Positions 21,317 through 36,516 of a stretch of 64,000 bases of DNA are shown piece after piece. The stretch covers positions 84,732,960-84,796,959 of the forward strand of contig OY998176.1 in NCBI GenBank assembly GCA_963921935.1, written 5' to 3'. The notes under the pieces are model-generated. The model saw only the letters and a program-made list of their open reading frames with translations. It did not search any database and was not told the origin of the DNA. Source of the stretch: Galeruca laticollis (lineage: Eukaryota > Arthropoda > Insecta > Coleoptera > Chrysomelidae). Made by a program: the position numbers and the translations under genes. Numbering within the stretch: position 1 is the stretch's first letter; each line of letters begins with the position of its first letter.

Positions 21317-23288
21317 ATTAATCAAGGTTTTATTTAATTATTTATAATTTTAATTGTTTAGATAGATATTTATTTATTTGAGTAGTTTGTGTGGCTAGCT
21401 CAGTTATTAAGTAATTATTTTTATGTTATAATTATATTCATTCGGGAGCATGAGACTTTTTCTACTCTTTGAGTTGAGGCTTTGTTTGTATATACTTTGC
21501 TCATTCAAAATAAAAAGAAACACAATACTTTCAATAATTTAATTTTATAATGAAATTTTTATTTAAATGTTTATAAAATAGTTACGCCTATGGAAATTAC
21601 CAACACAGAATCATAAAGGATATACACCATCCTATGCGCATGCCCAACTAAAATCGAACATATTCGAGACGGAACGAACGTTTCTTATCGACGCTCTGCA
21701 TCTGCGTGAATATTAGATACATAGCATCGTTGTCGTTATAACAATGTTGATGGATTCGCATAAAAGAATTTACGTTTAGAAATTATATACATACAAAATT
21801 AAAATGTTTGGAAGATATAGGTTACAAAATTTATATATACAAATGGAAATATTCTATGAATGGATTAATATGCATTTTTTATATGATTTGAAAATACGTA
21901 AGTACAAACATTATTTTATCACAGAATAGGCCTTTTTAAATAATATTTAGATTTTGTCTAATGAATAAACTACATAAAGTCCTTCTTCTTTTTTATAGAT
22001 CGATAATATAGACGCATTAATTCTTATATATACATGGAAATAGTCACTGAATTTATACTCAAGAGTTATTATTCTTATTATTGGCCAATAATATTTAAAG
22101 AAGCACTGACCTGATGTCTGGATTCTGGATCTATACCGTCTGGAAACAGGACTACGCCTTCCGAGGTTCAAACTGCTTATTTACTTGAGAATTTTGGATA
22201 TTCTCACGGGAAAACTGGATACAAATACATGTGAGTGTTCTAAGTTTTATATTTGTTAAGAATCTATAGCTTTAATCATGAAAATTTGTGATTTACTTGA
22301 TATTTCTGGAAAAATTCTCCATCATCTCCTCGCTATTTCGATGCCAAAGACCAACTACCAACGCTTCTATTTGATCGTCAATTTTTTAATCAACAACGAA
22401 TATATTGTTTATAAGCTCACTAATTATCAATAAAGTTTTTGTTAATTTTAGTTGATCAAAGTTTGTCCTGTCATTTTTCCACCAATCACATTGTTTCTGG
22501 AGCTGCCGAACTATATTCACAATTGCTACACTTTATGAAGTTTTTGGAAATATATATAAATGTAAATTTCACTTGAAAAGTATCTATTTTCTTTTACTAT
22601 TCAACGAATTTCAATGGAACAAGTCTTTTACAGATAGTGAAATTCATTGTTATATGTTGATATGACAATGTCTAGTTTTGTTTTGACATATATATGACAA
22701 TTTGAAAATAATATTTATATTTGTGAACATAAATTCTTTTATAATATATTTGCTTTGGTTATTTATACTATTTAAATTCTCTAGTAGCAAATATTTCTTT
22801 AAATCCATCATCATTTTTTATTCATTGATTTCATAAATTTGATATTCATTGTGACATATAACTTACCTTTATGTCATTGATATTTTTATCTTTTAAACTC
22901 ATCTAATTCTTTATACTAAATATGAAAATGATTTATATTATTACTGTTTCAACTAATACTTATATTAAATTAGATAACTAAAACTCGTTTAATTTCAGAT
23001 GAAACAGCTGATTTCTTCTTGACAACTAAACATCCATATTGGGCAGATTTATTGTTCTCCACTATACTTGTTAAGCATTTTCAAACTTTAGACAATTATT
23101 AAGGTAATTTCTTTATATTTATTGTTGCTCTTTTAATTATTGTAAACAAATGATTTAATATATTCTGATTTTATATGCATTTTTACTTATGATTGTAGTT
23201 TTCTTAATGTGTTTTTAACTACATAGTTTCAATCCATTTCAAATATTCTCAAACAGCTGATACTCTTTAATATATAAGATATATGGTT

Positions 23289-23290
<2 letters not shown>
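21317..23290 (-). repeat. Partial LTR in the left arm
   Basis: About 2 kb between the primer-binding site and TTCAA(TA)n carries no gene. Blocks shared with the presumed LTR at 6698-8941 include a CTAGCTCAG motif near 21395 and GGGAGCATGAG...CTCTTTGAGTT near 21445. A possible antisense exon-like segment lies at 22999-23103. The whole stretch is repeated inverted at 36520-38529. Confidence 0.5.
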
Positions 23291-23335
<45 letters not shown>

Positions 23336-23348
23336 AATATATATATAT
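23291..23348. repeat. (TA)n tract at the inner end of the left arm
   Basis: A TA run with a TTATAAATA interruption. It directly follows GGTTCAA and separates the arm from the loop. Confidence 0.95.
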
Positions 23349-26300
23349 CCTTCCACCTTGTATGTTTTTCTTATCTTTATAAATTATATCTACCGGCTCT
23401 AATTTTATGGCAAGATAGACTGAATGAATATAACCAAATATTACGTTAATTACATATAGAGACTATTGGACGATACCAAAGAAGAGGGACAATTACCTAA
23501 GCTGAAGCCTTCGGATATCCTAAAAATTTTCTTAGAAATACTCTAGTCTCTCAGACTTTCCTCAGGAACTAAGTAGAAAAAAGGAGGCATAATAGATCTC
23601 TTATGTCTCAGTGAATGTCACCACAGTAAACATTCATACATACACGATACCAAAAATTATTTACTAAATATATCTAGTTTTCGTCCTAACTGAGCTAGAG
23701 TTTTTTCCACCTCTAGCTTTTATTTCTTGTACACATACGATGTAAACATCAAAAGTCTTTTACGCGATTTTCGTTTTTTTCATATAATTTTCATGCTAGC
23801 ATTTTAAGTTGGCGTCCTGAAATTATGAGAACTTTAAGTGTTCAAACACAACAAAAATTCAATTTGTTTATAAATACCATAACAAACATTATACTTGTTC
23901 AGCCCCAGTGTATTTTAAGAGCTAAAAACTTATCATGCTTAGCTACACTGATTCTTAAAATGGGAAATACTAAGAACAAATTATTAATTTCTGAAGGTTA
24001 GCATCCAAATTATAGCATGATCTTGATAAACACTCTTCTGTTTTTGTTGATTCGACATAATTTTGGGAATACTAATCTAAATAAAAATCGAGAGCTTCCG
24101 TTCGAAGGCTTTGATAAATTGACTATTAATATAACATTCCATTGATCAATGAAATTTCATAAATTTTAAATTAAACCAATCGGAAATAATTAATAGCGAC
24201 TATTGCACTTGAGCAAATATTAGCGACTACAGAAATAGTAACTTTCTTTTGGAAACGTTGAATATAACTTCAAATGATTCTGACAATTTTGGCAGAAATT
24301 AAATTGTCATATCATGATAGAATTTGTCCACGGCTGTTTGATAATTGATAATGTTTACATTTTACGTGTGGAGCTTCCTAAGAATGATGACGTTCGTTAT
24401 TCACTACTCAATAATAAGTATTGATGATCAACAAATCCCAGACAGGCCGTCGCAGGGTGAGTTGCCGCGATTACAATACAGCTGATAGCTACTATTTTAA
24501 TTATTATACTGAATTAAAATTACCAGAAAGTTTAATATGAAAAACGAATCAGACGGTGAAATGAATGTTACCCCGCCGAACATAAGGGAAGGAGCACAAA
24601 TATGTAGACTCATTAGCTTGTACCCGCGACTTCGTCGACGTAGATTGTCAAATTAAATATTATGCTGATATGTTACTTATCTTGCTACAAAAAATTCGTT
24701 GTTTTTTTTTTAATTCAAACAAATTCAAAATTGGAAACGAAGCAAAGTGGTATTTTATTATTATATATTATTGTGAATTTAAATAAATTTTTGCACTTAT
24801 ACATATCCACACATGTAGTAGTGTGTGTGCGCAACATAAATTTAGTTCAGCTCGTAAGTTTAAAAAACTTCCAAACTGTTTACTTTTTTCAATTTTACTA
24901 CTTCATATCTAGCAAACTAGTGTGAATAAACCATACCAAAGTCCAAAAAAATGGACGCCTCTTTGCATAAAACAGCGCGATATCTTTTCAGTATATACTC
25001 GTATAGCAGTTATTTCGGGCTCCAGTGTACAAGCATGTACTGTACAAGGCACGTGGTTAGAAACAGTTATTGTATAATTGTTATCTGTATTGTGTCAGAA
25101 TGTCCACGATGAGATTTCGATTTAAGAGAATATTAAATTTGGCTTTAAATCGGGTTTCAGATTGTATCAGTATTTTTACAAAGTTTAATTTATATGATAG
25201 TGTGTGATGACAAATAATGTTTATATTATTTCTTTTAGAAAATAAGTCAATTTTTCTGAAACATTCTTACATTGTTTTCAAGCTAAACAAAAGCCATCAT
25301 ATAACACATCCACAATGTTTTTTAAAAAGTATTATTTTTGTGGAAGATTAAAGTACCATATAAAATCTGCTATTACAAAGCTGGTCAGAATTAAATACAT
25401 TGATAAAATATCCAATAATATCCAATGGAAAACAAAGTATTTTACTTCTTAAAACTTTTCCACATCGAGTCTACAACTAAGATAGGACGGCTGGCTGTAT
25501 CTGCAGAACCGATAATCGTTGATAGAGAAATTACTGAAAATTGGATTTAAATTAAAGTATTATGTATTAGGGAATATCAACAATACCTCTTTGGTTATCA
25601 TCAATAAATTCTAAATTATTTTGAATGAAAAATCCTCAAATAATGAGTGTACGGAAGGACAAAATAAATGAATGATTATAACCCGTGTATTTCAATAGAA
25701 TTTGACAAAATTGGTTGATTTTTTTACCAAATGAATAACAAATCGGATAGTTTCAAATCTCTTTACGAAGATATTCAAAAATTTCATTATTTCAGTTCGA
25801 AAGGTATAACAAGGTGTTTAATTTCTATAGTGCTAAAGTGAAACAGAATTTTAATTTTTCTTACGAGCACGGGATACTTTTAACAAATTATTTAGCATTT
25901 GTATATGCTTTTCATGGGGTGTTCCATTTAGAATTGTCTATATGGTAACTGGAGGTACCTACACCTCCTTACCGATACCCAGAAAGTTTTATTATAAATA
26001 TTATAAAACGCTTTAGTTCCGTTGTTTTGACACCTTCCAATATTTTTGTGCGTACTTGGCAAACAATTGACATATGCATTTAGTGGTAACATATTTCCGC
26101 TATAACCAGAGGCGTCCAGTAGGATAGAATAAAAATAATAGTTTTTAATGTATATCATCTTAGAGTGAAAATTTGTTAAACATCAATATGAAGCGATCAT
26201 TCGAGATGGAATCAACTAAAACTTATAAATTCCATAACCAAATTAGCAAAATAGTGTTGACTAGTGCGAAATAAGAGATAAAATAAAATTAGGTATTATA

Positions 26301-28560
26301 AACATTCCATTTAATCTCGAATAACTTGAAAACTTCGTACTGTATCGCATAGAGACAGGAGGTTAATACTTACGTAGAAAGTAACGGAGTATCGAAAAAA
26401 CATGCTGAAATCATTTTTACGATATTGGCGTAGATTGTAGGGGGGAAAAGAAGTATTTATCCCTACCGCATACCTCTAGTGATAGAGGAAAATTATATTA
26501 TACCACTAATTGAAGTATCCCAATATATAAAAAGTAGAAGGTGTAAAAACAGTGGACTACAATCATTTAAAATATTTATGATATAACACCCTAGATCTCA
26601 GTAAGAAGGAATATTTTACTGAAGTGTTCTCGAATCTTCATATTTTGTGCTAAGGTTTCTCCAGTTACTATATGGACAATTGTTAATGAACCACCCTGTA
26701 TAAATATGACTGTTGTACAAGTGAAAAACACCATTTTTTACGATAACGTCAAAATTTCACTAAATTATGTTAAATCTGACGTTTTTACGTAGACGTGAGA
26801 GGTTCTGTGTTTGCCTGTATTTAGTTTATATAGCTTTAGTTACCTAGAACGATCGGAATAAATAATTCAGTAAAAAAAATGAAAAACTGTTCCCTGAACT
26901 TTTATAAGTAAGAATGATGAGAAGGTTTATGGTAACCCTGAAAAATATGGTGGGTTAAAGGTTGATGTATGCGGTTGGAAAGGAATGAAAAATGGTATTC
27001 CTGCTATTTACAGTGAAAGGTAAAGTCGTACGAATAAATATCCAGTGTAGTAATTGTAGATACTAAAAAAGTCTACAATTCTTCAAACATATGCTTAAAT
27101 CTTCTTTTTTTGTGTTGTTTTTCTTTGTCGTGAAAATCATTTAATGTTGACGAAATTAAGTATACGAGTATGTACACTATTTCATATATCAAATGAAATT
27201 ATTTTAGTGAAAACAATTATTAAGCTTGCGAGATATTCATTTTTTTCTGGTCTGAAACTGAAGTAAATTGAACTGTGAAATATTATGGTACAGAGTGACC
27301 ATAAACATCCGTCTTAAGCGCAACAAAGCGGTAAAATAAAAGGTAATTTGAAGATAGGGCGTAGAAAAATGACTATTAATATACAAAAAAGTATGTTTGC
27401 CATTTAAAAAAAACACAGTTATTACTATTATTCATTATCCAAAATTTACGTTAATTATTCTTCACCCTGTATAAAAAATTAAACAGGTTTTTCTGGGATA
27501 TTATTGAGTTACCTAACAGTAACCGATGTAGATGGTGGAAATTGAATAATTATAATTTATCATGAAATTTATAGTTTATAAATAACAGTTAAACGGGAAT
27601 TTCCGTAATAAAATTATTATTATCTCGCCATAAGACTAAAGTCATGATAAGTTGTTGATAATTATATCAGCAATTTAGGAAGTTAAAAATATACTGGGTT
27701 TTTTATTTGGAATAACGAAGTGGACTGCAGCATAAGTATGAGTATGTATCAAATAAATCATAATATATTAGGGGTAAGCTGTTTTTACTTAATAGCCGAT
27801 AAATATTGAACATTTTGTTCATAACTATTATAGATGAGAATATTTTCTTGATTCATACTTTTTTCATAAGTCGGGTTTCAGTTTTTGAATTTACTTTTTA
27901 TTCCGTATGCGATTACATCCTCTGGCGGTTACTTTCAATATACTTTTTTAATTTTGAAATGTAGAGTCATGGGTTATCTGTTTACAGAATACAGCAGGCA
28001 TCTTTTAAATTTGCACACCGACTAAAGTTGTGCAGATTAATTATGAGTAATTAATCTCGTGTACTGACAAGAAGTGTGAATACTAAAACAATCGTTAAAA
28101 TGCATAAAATTTAAAAATGGAAACTCAATTGACATAAAACATAAAATTGGTAGTTTTGACAAAAGTTTCATACTGTATTATTTTCATAAATGATTTAAAT
28201 TGTCTAATTTCATAAAAGACATTGTTCGTTAGCACTGGACAATATCTCAGTAACACAGAAACATCTGGTTATGAATATTTACCACCTGAGGAAAGTTTTT
28301 TTCTAATAATTCAAATAGAGAAAACAATCTTTTTGACTCATCAGAGCGTATCACGATCCCACAAAATAAGGTGCCGTTGACAGCCTATGCCGTTTTACAA
28401 AACTCTTCCTTGGATTTCCACTACAATTTCAAAAATGAAGTCGTAACACGTGATTTAAAACTGGGAGATTCTACGTTTTAAAAAAATAACGATTCACATA
28501 TAGAACAGATGTCGTTTTCATTTGAATTTGATCCAGTATGTTCTTTCATATCCGAAAATA
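23349..28560. other. Loop DNA without recognisable genes
   Basis: ORFs are short and AT-biased (for example 24662-24925, 25928-26158) with no domain. CCCGCGACTTCGTCGACG near 24628 is the style of GC-rich tag often seen in arthropod repeats. CACCCTGTATAA motifs occur near 26692 and 27471. No exon structure was recognised. Confidence 0.45.
27287..27480. mobile_element. Possible small TIR element (TACAG-GTG ends)
   Basis: GTACAGAGTGACC at the left and TTCACCCTGTATA at the right are imperfect inverted ends about 190 bp apart, each with TA outside or at the tip. This resembles a mariner-type miniature element. Evidence is limited to roughly 10-bp ends. Confidence 0.3.
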
Positions 28561-28647
28561 ATTCATCACTTAAAAAGTAAAACATACAGCACTGGATAGT
28601 TCAACAGAAAAAACCAAACCTCTTGGTTCTGATTAATTTGATGTTCA

Positions 28648-28971
28648 ATGTTTTTTATTCTTAGACAAGAGTTCAAAACTACGAAAACACGCTTTGGATC
28701 AAATTTGACGTCATGGAGATTTTGTAACGATATAATTGCGATTAACGAAAACAAGAAAAGCAATGTGAACCGTAGCATTTCTTGTAAATTTTGCAAAGGG
28801 TATTATACCAAAAAGTCTTCAAGGCGGCACGTAAGAAAATGCCCTTCTAATCCTGATCTCAAAAAACCTTTAAGATCACATATCGAAGGTGAAACGGTTA
28901 TGGCTGGTCCTTTATGCCTAAGACTGAGCGGAGCTCTAAACACGTTGACAGATATTTATTATTATTGCTAA
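28648..28971 (+). CDS. Zinc-finger ORF fragment, possible transposase remnant
   Basis: This 107-residue ORF contains one clear CxxC...H...C finger, CKFCKGYYTKKSSRRHVRKC, near residues 46-65. The pattern CxFCxxxYxxKxxxRRHxxxC resembles fingers at the N-terminus of some insect transposon-encoded or tyrosine-recombinase-type proteins (inference). The rest has no recognisable fold. The flanks show no further coding sequence in the same family. It could be one exon of a host gene or a decayed transposon ORF. No RNA-processing signals clearly delimit it. Confidence 0.4.
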   Translation: MFFILRQEFKTTKTRFGSNLTSWRFCNDIIAINENKKSNVNRSISCKFCKGYYTKKSSRRHVRKCPSNPDLKKPLRSHIEGETVMAGPLCLRLSGALNTLTDIYYYC

Positions 28972-33300
<4,329 letters not shown>

Positions 33301-33522
33301 ATGGTCAAAACCTTCTTCTTCGATGGTGAACCTTAAGTACTGATTGTAGGAATTGAAAACTCCTAGTAGTTCATTGCAGCCATTGAGAGGTATGCTACAT
33401 ATAATGTCATCAACATATTTTTTATGAAAGGGATGGTAAATGTCAGCTTAGGCAAACACGCATCCAATAGATCGTCCATTATGTATTGTGCAATGACCGG
33501 AGATAGTACTGTCTATCTCGAA
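33301..33522 (-). pseudogene. Inverted RT core segment of the second Penelope element
   Basis: Read on the minus strand this gives STVLSPVIAQYIMDDLLD, KKYVDDIICSIPLN and FTIEEEGF: the RT finger-palm region with an intact YVDD box. It is colinear with the RT of the element at 9045-11652 (STLSPILVNFVLDDLIEQ and RYVDDLILALPN) but lies in opposite orientation to its own downstream half. Confidence 0.7.
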
Positions 33523-34240
33523 GAAGAAGGTTTGGACCATAGTGTCCCGTTCCTTGACATTAAAGTTATTAGGAATAATGAAAACAAAATAATATTGAAT
33601 TGGTACACGAAACCCTCGAGTTCAGGTAGATACATGAATTTTCATTCTTACCATCCTTACAAAATGAAAATTAACCTAATTTTAGCCCTCAAACATCGTA
33701 TCTTTAAAATTTGCCACCCTTCCCTTACAAATAACAGTTTGAGAAAGCTCTACAATCCATTGTTAGATAATTCATATCCACATCAACTTCTGAAAAAATT
33801 AATTCGAATTACCGTGATCGGGGTGACATTGCTCCTATAGTGGAAAACAATCCACAGCCCTTAGAAAGAATAAGGTATGTTAGCATCCCTTTCATTAAAG
33901 AAATTACACCTAAAATTACAAAAATACTGAAAAATATCTAGTAATAGCTAATAGAACCATTAAAACGGTAAACAAAATTTTCAGTAAAACTAAGGATAGA
34001 GTGCACAGAGATTGGAAGTCCAACACAGTATATCAAATTGATTGTGGAAATTGCGATCAGGTATATATTGGTCAAAGTTCAAGACCACTTATAGATCGCA
34101 TAATATCCCGCAAAAGCGACATAAAAATAAAAAAGGAATCTTGTGCTTTGGCTACGCATCACCTAGATACGGAACACAATTTCAAATTTGACGCCGCCAA
34201 AGTTTTGACGTGTGGAAGTAATTCTTTTAATCAACAATGA
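33518..34240 (+). pseudogene. RT thumb and GIY-YIG part of the second Penelope element
   Basis: The plus strand reads VPFLDIKVIRNNENKI, WYTKPSSSGRYMNFHSYHP and KMKINLILALKHRI, matching the RT C-terminal region of the first element. After a frame break near 33840-34000 a GIY-YIG domain follows: VYQIDCGNCDQVYIGQSS and DRIISRKSD (34001-34240). It ends early at LTCGSNSFNQQ. Several frameshifts make it non-functional. The sequence is clearly diverged from the first element, so it is a different family or an older copy. Confidence 0.75.
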
Positions 34241-35005
34241 ACCTTTGGCCATAAACAAACGTTCAGACATAAAAAATCTGAGTATTATTTATTCAAACAT
34301 CCTCAATTTTGATTTCAACAAAAATTGAAAAATACTAATTTAGTCGACACCTATCATCATCTTTACAGCTTGTGGTTCAAACATATTTCCCCTCCGCCAT
34401 GCATGCTAGTGACAGTAGTTTTCAGGATGTGGGGGAAAATGACATGAAAATAATCTACTTTTTCATGTCCTGGGTTGTATGATGCCCTCATCAGACGATC
34501 ATAGCAATTATTAGTGAGAGGATTAACCGAGAATGTTCTATACTGATGTTTTTTTGACCATGCAACACAGTAGTTGTTAATCCCTTCCTCGTTTGTTGTG
34601 AACTAATTTTAAGTTAAGAGTCATTAACTAACTTTTTCATTTCACAAGGCCGTCTTCTTTTTGTTTTTCAAAAAAGAATAACATTCATTGACAAAATTCA
34701 TTTCATTCTTTTTGGTGCTGTAAACGACAACACATTCTATTGTTTTTAAAAGATCAAGAAGTGAGTGGTTTCTGTGCAATGGTATTATTTGGGAAATAAA
34801 TTATTTAGGGATTAACCTCGATTACTTGTAAGTAATACATTTAAATTAGTATTTTTGCCTATTTAACTAGTTGTATACATTTTTGTAGTTGACTGATAAA
34901 GAAATAAAAGATATTTCGAACGCTTTCAACAAAAAGTAAGAAGAGTTTACTTATTCCTGAGCAGGCTTATTCCCGATAACTTTATAACTATTCTGCTTTT
35001 ACTCG

Positions 35006-35008
<3 letters not shown>
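34241..35008 (+). other. 3' region of the second Penelope fragment, no gene
   Basis: Non-coding and AT-rich. The only recognised signal is the decayed CTGATAAAG...TTTCGAACGCT segment at 34893-34921, colinear with the first element's hammerhead-like motif. The Penelope 3' end must lie between that and the (TA)n at 35009. Confidence 0.45.
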
Positions 35009-35079
<71 letters not shown>

Positions 35080-35095
35080 TCATCATCATCATATG
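35009..35095. repeat. (TA)n plus (ATC)n tract
   Basis: About 35 TA units run into five CAT repeats. The CAT repeats, read as (ATG)n on the minus strand, are the 3' tail of the adjacent RTE-type element. Confidence 0.9.
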
Positions 35096-35232
35096 CAGCT
35101 TATTCAACCATTTTGTTATGGTGTAGCCTCCCTTTACATATTTATATATTCCACTTCCATGTGGGCCCATTGTTGTCTATTGCTAGCTATGCGGCCCCAA
35201 GTTGATTCTGCGAGTTTCTTTATGTCGTAGTC

Positions 35233-36225
35233 CTATCTTAAGTTGGGGCGTCTTCTTGGTCTTTTCACGCCTCGGGGATACCATTGCGTTATCTTTGTGG
35301 TCCATCTATCGTCTGTCCTTCTAGCGAGATGCCCCGCCCATTGCCACTTTAGGGATCTGATTCTATTTATGACATCTATCACTTGGGTCTTTTGTCTGAT
35401 CCAATCAAGCCTTTTTCTATCTCTCCTTGTTATTACAAGCATGCATCGTTCCATAGACCTCTGCGTTACCTGGAGTTTTCTAATGATATCAGTTTTCAGG
35501 GTCCAGGTTTCACAGCCGTATGTTAATACTGGTAGTACGCACTGATCAAACGCTTTCTTTTTCAAACGGAGTGACATTCTAGACTTGAAGATGATAGAGT
35601 TCTGTCCAAACGTTCTCCATGCTAATTTGATTCTTCTGTTTATTTCTGGAAGTAGAGAGCCTGATATGTGTATTAGTTGACCCAGGTATATGTATTCCTC
35701 TACTATTTCCAGGGCAGTGTCATTAATTGTTATTTATTGTGCGTTTATCAGTTCGTTATACATTATCTTGGTCTTACTCAGATTTATTTTAAGGCCTACT
35801 TCGTTGCTTGCTGCATTCAATTCATTTATTTGTTGTTGCATTTCGCCAGGGTTACTCGCTATCAGGATGATGTCATCAGCGAATCTTAGATGGTTCAAGT
35901 ATTCTCCATCTATATTCAGACCTGTGTTGTTCCAGCCCAGTTTTCTGAAGATGCTTTCTAGTGTTGCTGTAAATAACTTTGGTGATTTGCCCATGATATC
36001 CCACTTTATTTTTGCTGCCTCTGTTTCCAGTTCCATAATCCTAGCTTGATTAGAGAGTGTACGGCAGTTATAAGTTGCTAGGTGTAATGTAGTCAATGGG
36101 TAGTGGTTTAGACTCCGCAGATTCTTAGCACCCTCTGCCCTCGTGGCTGGTTCCCAGGATCTACCCCTCCTAGGGCCCTTCGGGCTTACGGAGAATGAGG
36201 GCCGTAACTTGTCCTTGTCTGTCAT
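35233..36225 (-). pseudogene. Fused endonuclease-start/RT-end ORF of the RTE-type element
   Basis: The frame from 36225 reads a basic leader (RPSFSVSPKGPRRGRSWEP), the first strand and helix of an apurinic-type endonuclease, and then at about residue 79 jumps to KSPKLFTATLESIFRKLGW, which is RT sequence shortly before the catalytic FADD box. The join keeps the frame. A TAA at 35734-35736 interrupts it, and the same frame continues through VEEYIYLGQL, the thumb, and VLPVLTYGCETWTLK to a stop at 35233. Endonuclease catalytic residues and most of the RT palm are absent, so no enzyme activity is expected. Confidence 0.7.
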
Positions 36226-36371
36226 GCTGGGGTTGTGAGGCGTACCTTACCACGCTGCCTCAATGCGGGTTGGCAAGGGGCGAGGGATGTCGTCCGCCAG
36301 TTTTCGCCATTCACTGACGGACCCTGTACCCCCAGATTTTTAGTGGAACTTTTTATTTATGAAAAAGCCCT

Positions 36372-36454
36372 TACTAGAGTGAGATTCGAACCCCCGTCCT
36401 TCAGGTCAAGAAAACCCAATTTCCGGCGCTCTAACGCACTCCGCCATCTGGGGG
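36372..36454 (-). other. tRNA-like RNA polymerase III promoter segment
   Basis: The minus strand shows an A-box-like GGCGGAGTGCGTTAGAGC (about 36429-36446) and a perfect B box GGTTCGAATCTC (36381-36392), spaced as in a class II (Leu/Ser-like) tRNA. The expected acceptor stem does not pair, so it is tRNA-derived rather than a functional tRNA gene. Its position at the head of the deleted RTE element is that of a SINE head. Confidence 0.55.

Positions 36455-36456
<2 letters not shown>

Positions 36457-36515
<59 letters not shown>
36457..36515. repeat. (TA)n tract between the RTE-type element and the right arm
   Basis: About 28 TA units, then ATGTATATATATTGAAC, the inverted counterpart of GTTCAA(TA)n in the left arm. 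Confidence 0.95.

Positions 36516-36516
<1 letters not shown>

Larger units (their letters stand above)
18378..23348 (-). mobile_element. Left arm of the inverted duplication: truncated gypsy element
   Basis: On the minus strand this holds about 2 kb of 5' LTR (23348-21317), a primer-binding site (21297-21316), gag (21248-19353) and pol cut off inside RT at 18378. The right arm (36457-41216) is its inverted copy, cut at the same base. Both arms share pol lesions, including a TAG at 18961-18963 and a frame break after ITCAR. The arm ends on the inside in GGTTCAA(TA)n. The gag is the same lineage as the element at 1-8941 but clearly diverged. Confidence 0.85.
33301..34990 (+). mobile_element. 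Penelope-like fragment with inverted 5' segment
   Basis: From 33518 rightwards the plus strand carries RT thumb and GIY-YIG sequence. From 33517 back to 33301 the minus strand carries the RT catalytic core (KKYVDDIICSIPLN). The two segments share a 23-bp inverted repeat (33301-33323 against 33518-33540, one mismatch), so the same element sequence is present at both the outer end and the junction. That is the structure left by twin-primed insertion. The 3' end near 34893-34921 aligns with the hammerhead-like end of the element at 9045-11652. A (TA)n tract follows at 35009. Confidence 0.7.
35079..36454 (-). mobile_element. Internally deleted RTE-type LINE with a tRNA-like head
   Basis: On the minus strand the order is a tRNA-like segment (36454-36372), a GC-rich leader, the start of an endonuclease domain (LHLATYNCRTLSNQARIM), an in-frame deletion, the RT end (LRFADDIILIASN), the C-terminal region, and a (GATGAT)n tail at 35079-35095. 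Both sides abut (TA)n. The tail and C-terminal motif CETWTLK are typical of RTE-like endonuclease/RT elements. Because nearly all of the endonuclease and RT are missing it would depend on a complete relative for movement. Confidence 0.7.

Noticed and set aside
36372..36454. Functional tRNA gene
   Set aside because: The A and B boxes are good, but the ends do not form an acceptor stem; it is better read as the head of a retroelement.
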